A stretch of 28,777 nucleotides of DNA from a virus: the IMG/VR virus record IMGVR_UViG_3300037961_003476, positions 1 through 28,777 of that record; one strand, 5' to 3'. The notes below the pieces were generated by a model. The model was not told the DNA's origin. It ran no database searches and worked only from the letters and a program-made list of their open reading frames with translations. The first letter of the stretch is position 1; every line of letters begins with the position of its first letter. Shown here piece after piece: positions 16,934-24,271 of this stretch. The position numbers were made by a program, and so were the translations under genes.

Positions 16934-17467
16934 CTATGATGCTAACACAGTTGGGTGCCCAAATGCAACCACCGAAGAGCATGGATATGAGAATCCTGGA
17001 AAACCAACACCCAGTGGGTCTAGGATCCTCGCAATAGGGATCTTAAATGCAAAGACTGTCAGGGTAGTTGGGAAGAGGACTCTAGTATGTCCTGCACCGC
17101 CAAAGTCCTCAGCTGTCAGCACACTACAAGCAATAGGTGTAGGGATAGGACACATACTCTTACCACAGGGGCAGATATAAATCACAATGTTTGTACACAA
17201 TGCGATGTGTGGGGTAAACGTATCACCACCAATCATGATGGGGATAAACTGCACCAGCACTGTTGCTCTAATTGGGTTAATTGCTGAAAGTGGAATTAGA
17301 GGTGTGGGTGGCCACCAGCATGTAAAATTCTTAATGACGATGCTGTAGGGCACTGGAGGGGTGCCACACGCTTGCACTGAGTGGACAGTAGAAGGCAAAC
17401 AAAGACCATGACCTGAGCAAGGCAGACCATTCAGTGATGCGACTGGTTTAAGAAATCCGTATGCCAT
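16934..17467 (-). CDS. Cys/Pro-rich structural protein, possible PAAR-like spike-tip protein
   Basis: 177 residues, rich in Cys, Pro, Gly and hydrophobic strands with little predicted helix. The ATG shares one base with the TAA of the 1294-aa virion gene (TAATG), so the two are coupled. Segments such as MIGGDTFTPH, PCGKSMCPIPTPIAC and the terminal VVAFGHPTVLAS recall PAAR or PAAR-like tip proteins, which have repeated Gly/His turns and metal-binding Cys/His. PAAR proteins cap the spike of contractile tails. The resemblance is partial, so the role is a hypothesis; the gene itself is well supported by context. Confidence 0.85.
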   Translation of the reverse strand: MAYGFLKPVASLNGLPCSGHGLCLPSTVHSVQACGTPPVPYSIVIKNFTCWWPPTPLIPLSAINPIRATVLVQFIPIMIGGDTFTPHIALCTNIVIYICPCGKSMCPIPTPIACSVLTAEDFGGAGHTRVLFPTTLTVFAFKIPIARILDPLGVGFPGFSYPCSSVVAFGHPTVLAS

Positions 17468-20400
17468 TATTCAAACTCTTGGTTAATTCGTTTGCCCGCA
17501 TCGTCTGGGCGAGCAACATCACATTCAGAGAAGTATGGGTTACCAAAGTTTTTAAGAGAGTTGCTAAGTGCTTGGACACCACCAGTCAACCAATTCCTTA
17601 CACGCATTGTGCCACTGTAAGATCCCATCTTAAATGCTTTGTCTCCATCAGAATTCTGATATATCCTCGTTGGGTCAATAGCGATGGATGCATCATTAAC
17701 ACTACTTAGACCACAAGCAGGAGGTCCACCGCCACCGCCAAGATAACTCCAAACCAGACCACCAGTATATCCAGATCCTCCACAAGAAGCACAGAAGGGA
17801 TTCACTGGTCCAGTAGGTGTTGTGTGTCCACTAGGATTCGTGCCGTTAGCGGGTCCTCTGATCTCCCAGAAACGCTCTCCTGACATTGGGTTACCAGATG
17901 CATCCCAACCACAATAAACGTCTAGAGGGGCATCTGAGGGCGCTCCTGAGGCACGCACATACTTATCCCAACAATCATGGTTAGGCACGTTGGTGCTGCC
18001 AGGATCAGGACTACAGTCCACAGTGAATGCAGTATACGCTGTGCTATTAGTGCCACCGTAACTTGTAGTAGACGAAGATGTATTTCCATTCTCATCTGTA
18101 GTCGTAGTTGTCTCATCATCAACCCAACTAAACGTCGTTTGAGCAGAAGTTAGACCACCACCAGTCAAATTATCACCCAACCAAAGTCTAAATTGCTCAT
18201 ATTCACTAAAACCATTACGGTTATAGTCAAAAGTATTCTCATCTAGACCCACTGGGACGAAAATAATGTCATTTGGGTCGCCAGGATCGCGATAACAGCG
18301 TCCATCAACGTCTCCGTTGTTGCAATTCCACGTTTTGTAACCACCAGACACCTTTCTGCGCGGTGTAACCTTGGGTTTTGTGAAAGAATCCATGTAATCC
18401 ATGAAATCTTCACCCATAGATCCAATAACTTTACCTTCAACCATGATACTGACGTTAAATTCTGCCTCTTTGATCTTAGAAGCGCAGTATTTGTAAGGCA
18501 AATAACCGAAAGCACGCTCATCAGAGAGGTTTCTACCCTTTTCAATCATGTCAAGAGTCTGTGATCCCCTTTCTATGGTGCTCACATAGGCACATGGCAT
18601 GTCAAACCAACGTCTGATGTTGTAAATCTTGGGTTGACCCATGGTCAAACAGCGATCTTTGTTGAAAGGACCGTAAACATGCGACGTTTGCTCTTGATAT
18701 TCGTCTAGTGCCTTCGCTCCTTGGTATACTTGAGGCATAACTTGCGACTCAAACTCACGTACACCAGGACTTACACCGCTAACCAACTCCCAGAAGTCCT
18801 CTTTTGGTATAGCATCGAGCACATTACCGCGACCATCTACCTCTAAACAGTTAGGTGGTAGGTCAAAACACAGTTTTGTCTCATTCTCTTCATCAATCTC
18901 CGCCATTCTAATGTAGGAATCAGGTGCTGCGGAGGCAACAGGTGTATTCATAATGGTGAAACCCGTGTTTGCAACCTGATTAGGAGAGGTTGCAGAGCCA
19001 ATACCAGTAGTACCTAGACTCTGAAACTGTGTAGGTGCGCCACCAAAGTCATTTCCAGTGTTAGTATTGATCCAAGAGTTGGGATCTTGGTCCTCACCTA
19101 CGGGAATACCGTCATTCATAAACTCAAACTGGTTAGAAATGCCCTGTCCAAGCGCAGCAATGTCGCCAATGTCGGGACTTTCATACTCAATATACTCAGG
19201 ATCGCTAATAAACACGTCGGGTGGCTCTTCCTGAGAGTATCCACTACCGCCATCAATCACTCTAATCTTCTTAATACCGCCAATTTCGTCGAATGCAGCG
19301 ATCTCTAGTGTCGCAGCTTTGAGCTTAGATGCGATTCCATCGTGATCAGTAGGGAATTCTGTCGCACCACTGAAGGTTCCATACGCAACTTGCACATCTT
19401 TGATGGGGTCATCACCCGAAAACTCCGATTCTGTGAATCCAATCGCCTCTTCGGCGTTGTAATCTTTGCGGATTAGGTCATCTAAGTGCTCTGTAGTGTC
19501 CGTAGGAGAGAAATTGTTGAGGACTTTTGGTGTAATTGCCGTAACTTTTGCTCTTTCGGAGTAACCACGACCGCTATTGATGATCTCAACCTCTGAAATC
19601 GCGCCCTTATTGTTGATAATTGCCTCAAGTTTCGCCTCATCTAGAGTACGATTGGGCACAAGTGCCTTCGGAGAGAGCTCAACTTTGTAATATGACACCT
19701 TTTTAGGGAATTCATACACACCAGCAAACGCACATTTGTTAGCAATGCCGTATCCAGCAAGAATTTCTACCGTGCCACCGTCCGTAGAGGTGAATTGTTG
19801 GAGATAAGTGAAGGCATTAGTGCCGCCTTCTAGCTCCATCAACCCGCATTTGAGTTGATCACCGTAATAAAAGACAGAAACGATATTCCAACCATTGATT
19901 TCTTCACCTCTATTGAAGTCACCAGTCCGTGTTGTGTATCTAAACAGGATTCTAGGACTGTCTGTGTCAATAGTTTCAAAGGATTCGTTAACTCCATTGG
20001 TAGATGTATCAGTCAAAACACATCTAGTCTTAGTAGTCTCCCATGAGTCTTGTCTAATTTGATAGAAATGAGAGTAGAAATGCTCGTTAGGGACACAACA
20101 GGGTCTAGGTCTCTCGCTAGTCTCGTCATTACAAGTAGTATTAGGGCAGCAGGGGATGTCATTCAGCTCATACTGAATGCCAAACAGCGGTCCATTCCAA
20201 GGATATGTCGTATCGTAGAGATAATAATAGAATTGTGAGTCATAAGAATCCTCAAATCCTAAGAAACGAGGCACTGCTCCCTTGATTGCACCGTTAAGAC
20301 CGTATGCCCACTCAAAGTTTGCCTCTGCACTTATGATTTCAGCGTTGTCTGGGTTACCAAAACCGATAACACCAGGCGTTGCACCTGCAGGACCGTTAGG

Positions 20401-21351
20401 ATAACCACCAGGATACCCTCCTCGGTTGTATACTCTCCAGTTAAATGGTCCATTCTCGTCATCAAACTCATACCAACCAGTCTTATCTACACACTGACCA
20501 GTAGGACCAATCCTACCAACGTCTATAACCTGCTGCTGAGGCGCTGAGGGGGCGTCTGCAGGGTAGACATACCCAATGATACCCTGATACTGGTAATCCC
20601 TATCCATGGGTTTCCTACAGGGAATAGGGTTATCCTCTAGATTGACCTCACCAGCAGGGTTGATTGTATAGAAGTCATCAATATCTTTACCCTTACTAGC
20701 ACTCTGACTACCATAGCGGTAGTGATATAGAGGCACAGCATCATCACCATACTCCTGTGCATCAGATAGATTGGTGAAGATATATCCAAGGGTGTAACAC
20801 TTATAATACTTTCCTTTCCCGCAACCTGTATTAACGCCAGGTGGGTTACCAGTGCCAGCAACTAACACACAGTTGTCAGGCCAATACGAATACCACATAA
20901 CAAGTGGCACAGCACCTTCCTGCTGACGATCTAGACAGAAGAAGTATGGAGTGCCTTTCCTAGGCTCATGATTGTATCCACTTGATATCTTCTTCCACGA
21001 TTCATTCTCACAACCTGCATCTGCCTCGATCATCTCAGGTTTCTTTGTATACTTGTGATCGCGCTTTGCTCCGCGATACCATCTGTATACAGGTGCCCGC
21101 GTATATCCGCAGTTTGCTATACAGGTCTCTTCTTGATCACCGATATAGTGTACAGCATCTTTCCCCAGAGGATACGAACCAGGTCCGCTACCCTCAAAGG
21201 TAATAAAGTAATCTGTGCCCGTGCCAAGTCCATTACCAGTGGAGTGACTCTCATAGTCACCACTAGATGGTCTTTTCCAAGTTGTGTTATACTCTTCCCC
21301 ACTAATGGGGTTAGGAAAACTCCGAGCAGTCTCTTGGAGATATGCAGGCAT
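17467..21351 (-). CDS. Large Cys-rich virion structural protein with DUF5648-like repeats
   Basis: 1294 residues. Residues about 86-265 contain two DUF5648-like units: VYRWYRG, DHKYT, GYNHEP, then AVPLYHYRY, DDFYT, YQGIIGYVYP, matching the xPLYRxY ... DHFYT ... GYxxEGixxYV pattern seen in cell-surface proteins. Two GxGY motifs (GRGYSE about 590, GSGYSQEEPP about 700) match repeats of the giant protein. A Ser/Thr-rich linker lies at about 1075-1110, and a degenerate EF-hand-like loop DYNRNGFSEYEQF at about 1040-1052. Many Cys residues suggest metal binding or disulfides. The start at 21351 lies 6 nt after the preceding stop. Late-cluster position and surface-type repeats suggest a baseplate or fibre component (inference). 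Confidence 0.9.
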   Translation of the reverse strand: MPAYLQETARSFPNPISGEEYNTTWKRPSSGDYESHSTGNGLGTGTDYFITFEGSGPGSYPLGKDAVHYIGDQEETCIANCGYTRAPVYRWYRGAKRDHKYTKKPEMIEADAGCENESWKKISSGYNHEPRKGTPYFFCLDRQQEGAVPLVMWYSYWPDNCVLVAGTGNPPGVNTGCGKGKYYKCYTLGYIFTNLSDAQEYGDDAVPLYHYRYGSQSASKGKDIDDFYTINPAGEVNLEDNPIPCRKPMDRDYQYQGIIGYVYPADAPSAPQQQVIDVGRIGPTGQCVDKTGWYEFDDENGPFNWRVYNRGGYPGGYPNGPAGATPGVIGFGNPDNAEIISAEANFEWAYGLNGAIKGAVPRFLGFEDSYDSQFYYYLYDTTYPWNGPLFGIQYELNDIPCCPNTTCNDETSERPRPCCVPNEHFYSHFYQIRQDSWETTKTRCVLTDTSTNGVNESFETIDTDSPRILFRYTTRTGDFNRGEEINGWNIVSVFYYGDQLKCGLMELEGGTNAFTYLQQFTSTDGGTVEILAGYGIANKCAFAGVYEFPKKVSYYKVELSPKALVPNRTLDEAKLEAIINNKGAISEVEIINSGRGYSERAKVTAITPKVLNNFSPTDTTEHLDDLIRKDYNAEEAIGFTESEFSGDDPIKDVQVAYGTFSGATEFPTDHDGIASKLKAATLEIAAFDEIGGIKKIRVIDGGSGYSQEEPPDVFISDPEYIEYESPDIGDIAALGQGISNQFEFMNDGIPVGEDQDPNSWINTNTGNDFGGAPTQFQSLGTTGIGSATSPNQVANTGFTIMNTPVASAAPDSYIRMAEIDEENETKLCFDLPPNCLEVDGRGNVLDAIPKEDFWELVSGVSPGVREFESQVMPQVYQGAKALDEYQEQTSHVYGPFNKDRCLTMGQPKIYNIRRWFDMPCAYVSTIERGSQTLDMIEKGRNLSDERAFGYLPYKYCASKIKEAEFNVSIMVEGKVIGSMGEDFMDYMDSFTKPKVTPRRKVSGGYKTWNCNNGDVDGRCYRDPGDPNDIIFVPVGLDENTFDYNRNGFSEYEQFRLWLGDNLTGGGLTSAQTTFSWVDDETTTTTDENGNTSSSTTSYGGTNSTAYTAFTVDCSPDPGSTNVPNHDCWDKYVRASGAPSDAPLDVYCGWDASGNPMSGERFWEIRGPANGTNPSGHTTPTGPVNPFCASCGGSGYTGGLVWSYLGGGGGPPACGLSSVNDASIAIDPTRIYQNSDGDKAFKMGSYSGTMRVRNWLTGGVQALSNSLKNFGNPYFSECDVARPDDAGKRINQEFE

Positions 21352-21357
21352 TACAAA

Positions 21358-21600
21358 TCATTTCTCTTCCAAATTATTTAGACGGGTATATAGATCGTTA
21401 AACAATTCAGGTAGGTTTGAGTAGTCCTCCTGACCAGGAATCTTATATTTGATCATATCCGCACCAGGCGGCGGAAACTTTTGTAGTGCCTGCTCTAAGG
21501 CGGTTACGCGATTAGTCAGTTGCACTAATGCTTGGGATAGTTGCTCAAATCCCCAGTTGGTATATTCTTCTAGGGTTTCAAACTTCGGAGTTTCATTCAT
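21358..21600 (-). CDS. Small coiled-coil protein (80 aa)
   Basis: 80 residues with two heptad-like stretches (FEQLSQALVQLTNRVTALEQ and LFNDLYTRLNNLEEK) joined by a Pro-rich turn (KFPPPGADMIKY), so probably two coiled-coil helices. It immediately precedes the 1294-residue virion gene (6-nt gap) and may be a chaperone or linker for it, as small coiled-coil proteins often are in tail operons (inference). No domain is recognised. Confidence 0.85.
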   Translation of the reverse strand: MNETPKFETLEEYTNWGFEQLSQALVQLTNRVTALEQALQKFPPPGADMIKYKIPGQEDYSNLPELFNDLYTRLNNLEEK

Positions 21601-21629
21601 AATTTGGGACGCGGTTTTTCGCGGATTTT

Positions 21630-21794
21630 TTAGGTTACCACTTTCTTCAGGATAATAGATCCGTCGATGTCTTCTGAATACTCTAAGACATCACCTACGT
21701 CCCACTGTGCTTCTTCAAGCAATTCGTCGGGTAGTGTGACGAAACATTCTCCATGCTCATCTACCTCGACCTCTAGGACATAACGCTTTGACAT
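21630..21794 (-). CDS. AbrB/MazE-like small protein (54 aa)
   Basis: 54 residues. MSKRYVLEVEVDEHGECFVT then LPDELLEEAQWDVGDVLEY and GSIILKKV fits the swapped-hairpin AbrB/SpoVT/MazE N-terminal domain: a beta strand, the 'xxLPxEllexlgwkxGDxLe' helix-turn, and a final strand. Such domains bind DNA as dimers or act as antitoxins. No toxin partner is adjacent; the neighbours are a peptidase and a coiled-coil protein. It may be a late-expressed transcriptional regulator (inference). Confidence 0.78.
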   Translation of the reverse strand: MSKRYVLEVEVDEHGECFVTLPDELLEEAQWDVGDVLEYSEDIDGSIILKKVVT

Positions 21795-21816
21795 GTAGTA
21801 GTTTTATTCTACAATG

Positions 21817-22299
21817 CTATGTAGACTTCTTGCGAATTGCACCGATACAACTTGTATTCCAAATGCGGTTGCCTTCCTTTTCAAGGTCTGCAATCATACT
21901 GGTGGCATTGTAAGGGTGATGCAACATAAAACCATCACCTAGGTAAATCCCTCCGTGATTAGGTGCTGCGCCCCGTGGTGCTGAGTAAGATCCTCCTAGT
22001 GGATTCACATACAGTCTGAAGAGAATAACATCATCTACCTGTAGTGTAGAGAAGTCTGTCTCTTCTCCCCATTCACTCTCCCACAGTTTCTCTGCACCAC
22101 CCTCTTCGATTGCTTCGTCAGTGAAGGTGATAATTCCCCGTGCATTGAAGTCTGGGAGATCGTCATCATACTTGTGCTTGTAATACTTACGAATGATCTC
22201 ATAACATCCGTAGATACGTCTTCCTGTCCAAGGGAGTCCTAGGAGATCCTTGTATTGCTCTCTGAGGGCAATCATCTTCTCCTTGCGGGAAATACTCAT
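21817..22299 (-). CDS. NlpC/P60 family peptidoglycan peptidase (tail-associated)
   Basis: 160 residues. The catalytic Cys is probably C32 in RIYGCYEIIRKYY, and the His is H115 in APNHGGIYLGDG, with H127/H128 in FMLHHPY as the third polar residue; this Cys ... His-Gly-Gly-Ile-Tyr order is the NlpC/P60 hallmark. The enzyme family cleaves D-Glu to diamino-acid bonds in cell-wall peptides, and tail-borne members act locally during DNA injection. It starts in an ATGA overlap with the upstream 55-aa gene and lies ahead of the structural genes. The length equals that of lambda-K-like C-terminal domains, without the N-terminal JAB domain. Confidence 0.9.
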   Translation of the reverse strand: MSISRKEKMIALREQYKDLLGLPWTGRRIYGCYEIIRKYYKHKYDDDLPDFNARGIITFTDEAIEEGGAEKLWESEWGEETDFSTLQVDDVILFRLYVNPLGGSYSAPRGAAPNHGGIYLGDGFMLHHPYNATSMIADLEKEGNRIWNTSCIGAIRKKST

Positions 22300-22463
22300 G
22301 GTTTGGTAGTCTTGTTAGTAATCTTATCGCGAAGCGCCTTAACGGCGATCCTAGCGGTCTCTGAGAGAGATTCCCAGATATATGTTACCTGCTCCCTCAA
22401 AGGGGTATGGAGCATTTTCATATTCTGGGAATTTTTTTCTGTAGGGGGGACCCGAAGTTTCAT
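22296..22463 (-). CDS. Small hypothetical protein (55 aa)
   Basis: 55 residues, MKLRVPPTEKNSQNMKMLHT then a helical stretch (REQVTYIWESLSETARIAVK) and a basic tail. The stop overlaps the NlpC/P60 start (ATGA), supporting the frame. The start is less certain: no ribosome-binding site precedes the ATG at 22463, and internal Met codons at residues 15 and 17 are alternatives. No domain is recognised. Confidence 0.6.
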   Translation of the reverse strand: MKLRVPPTEKNSQNMKMLHTPLREQVTYIWESLSETARIAVKALRDKITNKTTKP

Positions 22464-22504
22464 TTGAATAATATTGCGAGGTCGCTGTGATACTTTTGTA
22501 GGTT

Positions 22505-22541
22505 AGGGAAGTATACCTTTTTTATATACCCGCCTTCGGCG
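22505..22541 (-). promoter_or_regulatory. Intergenic hairpin followed by A/T-rich late-promoter-like sequence
   Basis: Between the 72-aa gene (ends 22581) and the 55-aa gene, the minus strand has a short CGCC-GAA-GGCG hairpin (22531-22541) and then GGTATATAAAAAAGG, which is similar to the late core TATAAATA but not exact. There is no T-tract, so termination is weak if it occurs. The rest of this 117-nt gap shows nothing else clear. Confidence 0.3.
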
Positions 22542-22580
22542 TGACACAAACGAGTAACAAATAACTGTCGTTAAGTGTTA

Positions 22581-22799
22581 TTAACTGTCCCCTACTTCTA
22601 CATCATAGCACATACCCTCAGCAATGCAATAGTCGCATAGTTGTTGATACTGTGTGAGATAATCGTCGAGGTCCATGTCTATCAACTGTTGTGCCATTTC
22701 GATTTGCTCATCAGGTGGTAATTGTCCCTCGTCGTAGAGATCTAGGAGACGCTCTAGACTGTCTGGAATTGATGCAATTTTCGCTCCGTAGGATGTCAT
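22581..22799 (-). CDS. Small acidic protein of unknown function (72 aa)
   Basis: 72 residues, acidic and helical: MTSYGAKIASIPDSLERLLD, then EGQLPPDEQIEMAQQLIDMD, ending in DYCIAEGMCYDVEVGDS. The sequence style and the MTSYG start match a small protein family common in T4-like cyanophages, but no function is known to me. The ATG overlaps the stop of the upstream 55-aa gene (ATGA), making it the last member of a run of four coupled genes. Confidence 0.88.
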   Translation of the reverse strand: MTSYGAKIASIPDSLERLLDLYDEGQLPPDEQIEMAQQLIDMDLDDYLTQYQQLCDYCIAEGMCYDVEVGDS

Positions 22800-22963
22800 A
22801 GTTGTGCCGAGAATGTGCGAGCGTCGGTGATTGCCTGTTGTTGTGATTTGAATGGACCATTCTTAGGGCAACCCTCATAATCGTAGCGCCAATAGTAACG
22901 CTTACTCTTCTCCCATAATTTTACCATAACTGGGGGAGATGTGTCAAGTGTGATGCTTTTCAT
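22796..22963 (-). CDS. Small hypothetical protein (55 aa)
   Basis: 55 residues, MKSITLDTSPPVMVKLWEKS, aromatic/basic centre (KRYYWRYDYEGC), then FKSQQQAITDARTFSAQL. The AxTDAR helix after a short aromatic sheet resembles small AP2/integrase-like or DUF1508-type folds, but this is too weak to name. It is locked by ATGA overlaps at both ends. The DNA also contains TTGACA at 22942-22947 and TAAAAT at 22918-22923 with an 18-nt spacer, a sigma70-like pair inside the gene that might express the 72-aa gene separately. Confidence 0.75.
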   Translation of the reverse strand: MKSITLDTSPPVMVKLWEKSKRYYWRYDYEGCPKNGPFKSQQQAITDARTFSAQL

Positions 22964-23064
22964 GAAAATTCAGGGTCTGAGAGGTTTTCTTCTGTTAGGT
23001 CATCATACTCGGGAAAGTCTTCCTGGAGCATGTCATCGATCCAGTCATTTTCGATGTCATTCAT
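22960..23064 (-). CDS. Tiny acidic protein (34 aa)
   Basis: 34 residues, very acidic (14 Asp/Glu): MNDIENDWIDDMLQEDFPEY to SDPEFS. It is supported mainly by context: ATGA overlaps with both the upstream 62-aa gene and the downstream 55-aa gene keep the frame in a coupled series. It follows a basic protein (62 aa), so an acidic/basic pair is possible. No domain is recognised. Confidence 0.6.
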   Translation of the reverse strand: MNDIENDWIDDMLQEDFPEYDDLTEENLSDPEFS

Positions 23065-23249
23065 GAGTTGTAATCCTCTGGGCGTTGTTGGTCAAAATCG
23101 ACATTCTTTCGTTGATATTTCCCTGTGGATTCATCTGTGGAAAACTCATCGGGCACCTGTCGATTAGTCTTGGAAAACTGTCGCTTTTCTCGGATTGATT
23201 TCGGTCGGCGTGAGTTGTGGAGATCGTTACGTTTGTAGGTCCGTCCCAT
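23061..23249 (-). CDS. Basic hydrophilic protein (62 aa), first gene of coupled run
   Basis: 62 residues, hydrophilic, Arg/Lys- and Asp/Glu-rich without hydrophobic segments: MGRTYKRNDLHNSRRPKSIR to QQRPEDYNS; probably disordered. It is the first cistron after the 239-nt gap with a TTGACA/TATATT promoter (23287-23315) and a late core (23423-23429). A ribosome-site-like AAGGA lies about 17 nt before the ATG, which is rather far. The coding DNA contains one TTTTCCACA and one GAATCCACA on the minus strand (23124-23144), adding to the adjacent DnaA-box cluster. Confidence 0.75.
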   Translation of the reverse strand: MGRTYKRNDLHNSRRPKSIREKRQFSKTNRQVPDEFSTDESTGKYQRKNVDFDQQRPEDYNS

Positions 23250-23286
23250 CAGTCAGTTGAAATTGTCCTTGGTTAACTACTCAGTC

Positions 23287-23329
23287 AATATAAGCAATTT
23301 TGGGCAATGTGTCAATAACTCTGTGACGG
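23287..23329 (-). promoter_or_regulatory. Early promoter P7: TTGACA, 17 nt, TATATT, with upstream CCGTCACA box
   Basis: On the minus strand: box CCGTCACA (23322-23329), -35 TTGACA (23310-23315), 17-nt spacer, -10 TATATT (23287-23292). The box-to-hexamer distance (29 nt) equals that of the other early promoters in this window, and it is the only one of the seven with a consensus -35. It drives the 62-aa gene and the coupled small genes after it. Confidence 0.7.
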
Positions 23330-23422
23330 TTTGTGAGGTGATCCGAGCATAGTTGACAAAAAAATCTCGCTGTGCTACGCTCTAAGGTAACAATAACTCC
23401 GTAGATATAATTCTCGGAAGTA

Positions 23423-23429
23423 TATTTAT
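23423..23429 (-). promoter_or_regulatory. T4-type late promoter core (AATAAATA)
   Basis: The minus strand reads TAAATAAATA, containing ATAAATA. It lies about 175 nt upstream of the first gene of the structural side, so this side may have both early (P7) and late start points. The A/T-rich context also makes a chance match possible. Confidence 0.45.
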
Positions 23430-23435
23430 TTACCC

Positions 23436-23488
23436 ATTTTAATTATCCACAGAATACGCGGAAACTGTGGAAATCGTGTGGAAAACTA
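23436..23488. other. Cluster of DnaA-box-like sites, candidate replication origin
   Basis: Contains TTATCCACA at 23443-23451 (a perfect DnaA box), and on the other strand ATTTCCACA (23466-23474) and TTTTCCACA (23477-23485), the last matching the box form reported for Synechococcus. Two boxes are 11 bp apart (one helical turn). TCCACAG (23446-23452) and CTGTGGA (23465-23471) can pair with a 12-nt loop. The adjacent 23402-23445 is A+T-rich. The whole non-coding gap is 23250-23488. Confidence 0.45.
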
Positions 23489-23713
23489 TCATTGTAGTCC
23501 CCTGTTTTCGTGTATGGTGTCTCTCACTCTTTCACGGTCTAGACTATCACCTCCACCCCATGTAATTACATCACCATCACATGCATCAAGGTAATTAAGT
23601 GTAGCAAGTGCAATTTCTTCTCTAGTTAGGTTAGGTATAGGATAGAGGCAATCTTTGTGAGATGGTAGATAGAATGACTCGCAATAATCAAGGAATTCAG
23701 AGAAGTTTGTCAT
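23489..23713 (-). CDS. Small hypothetical protein (74 aa)
   Basis: 74 residues: MTNFSEFLDYCESFYLPSHK, a Pro/Tyr middle, EEIALATLNYLDACDG, and a Gly-rich WGGGDSLDRERVRD tail. Acidic. No domain is recognised. It is the sole gene of an early unit with promoter P1 (TATAAT at 23741-23746) and a 27-nt A/C-rich leader lacking a Shine-Dalgarno sequence. Its stop at 23489 faces the DnaA-box cluster, so it is the last early gene before the structural side. Confidence 0.85.
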   Translation of the reverse strand: MTNFSEFLDYCESFYLPSHKDCLYPIPNLTREEIALATLNYLDACDGDVITWGGGDSLDRERVRDTIHENRGLQ

Positions 23714-23740
23714 GTGTGATGTTTCTTTGTTGTTAATACT

Positions 23741-23784
23741 ATTATAATGGATAATTGGTGTGGCACAGTGTTTAATTGTGCCAC
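23741..23784 (-). promoter_or_regulatory. Early promoter P1 with GTGGCACA box in an 8-bp dyad
   Basis: TATAAT at 23741-23746 and GTGGCACA (minus) at 23777-23784, 30 nt apart. A second arm at 23760-23767 makes an inverted repeat (GTGGCACA, 9-nt loop, TGTGCCAC). The same dyad with the same loop length but a different loop occurs at P4. No TTGACA-like -35. It drives the 74-aa gene. Confidence 0.65.
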
Positions 23785-23797
23785 TTATTGTATTGGA

Positions 23798-24244
23798 TTA
23801 GATCATGTATAGGTGACCGCCTGCCCAGTCTACGTTGTTAGCGTTATGGACAAAATTGCGATCCTTAATCACTCTCATGTCAAATCTGACGTGCTTCGCT
23901 GGTCCCTTCCATCCTGCTGGTTTGTATATCTCACCTGTCTTTTTATCGATGAAAGCAACAACTGACTGATCGCGATATTCACCCGCTTCGTTTCTTGCTT
24001 CCTGTTGGATGATCTTGAAATACTTCTTTCCAGGATTTGCTCTGAATTTCATTAACTTTGCTTCACCTGATTCGATCTTTTCAAGTTGCTCATTTGCGTA
24101 GTTAGATGAATCTGGGCGGGATGCCATTCTCTTCATTGAGTCAATATGATAAGCGCGATAGTTTGCTGTTAATGCGTCACAATACTGTTGTGTCCATGTT
24201 GGGACTAATGCTTCGATTGTTGGATTTGAGATTGTTTGAGTCAT
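23798..24244 (-). CDS. Conserved-looking hypothetical protein (148 aa)
   Basis: 148 residues. The N-terminal half is helical (TWTQQYCDALTANYRAY), the C-terminal half beta-rich: KYFKIIQQEARNEAG, SVVAFIDKKTGEIYKPAGWK, then KHVRFDMRVI. The 'VAFIDKKTGEIYKPAGWKGPA' type of strand-turn-strand (written here in part) is a pattern I associate with small proteins of marine T4-like phages, without known function. It is a monocistronic early unit driven by P2, with a leader rich in AAAC repeats and no ribosome-binding site. Confidence 0.88.
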   Translation of the reverse strand: MTQTISNPTIEALVPTWTQQYCDALTANYRAYHIDSMKRMASRPDSSNYANEQLEKIESGEAKLMKFRANPGKKYFKIIQQEARNEAGEYRDQSVVAFIDKKTGEIYKPAGWKGPAKHVRFDMRVIKDRNFVHNANNVDWAGGHLYMI

Positions 24245-24271
24245 GTAAGTTTGTTTGTTTCTTATACTATT

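Noticed and set aside
23352-23380. Plus-strand TTGACA with a TACGCT 17 nt away as a promoter
   Set aside because: The -10 matches only half of the consensus, and there is no plus-strand gene or RNA-like structure downstream.
23345-23385. Minus-strand terminator from the T7 run after GAGCGTAGCACAGCGAG
   Set aside because: The segment before the T-run is a mirror repeat, not an inverted repeat, so it cannot form a stem.
23760-23784. The GTGGCACA dyad at P1 (and P4) as a rho-independent terminator
   Set aside because: Neither dyad is followed by a T-run on the minus strand; the far arm coincides with the conserved promoter box, so a regulatory role is more likely.
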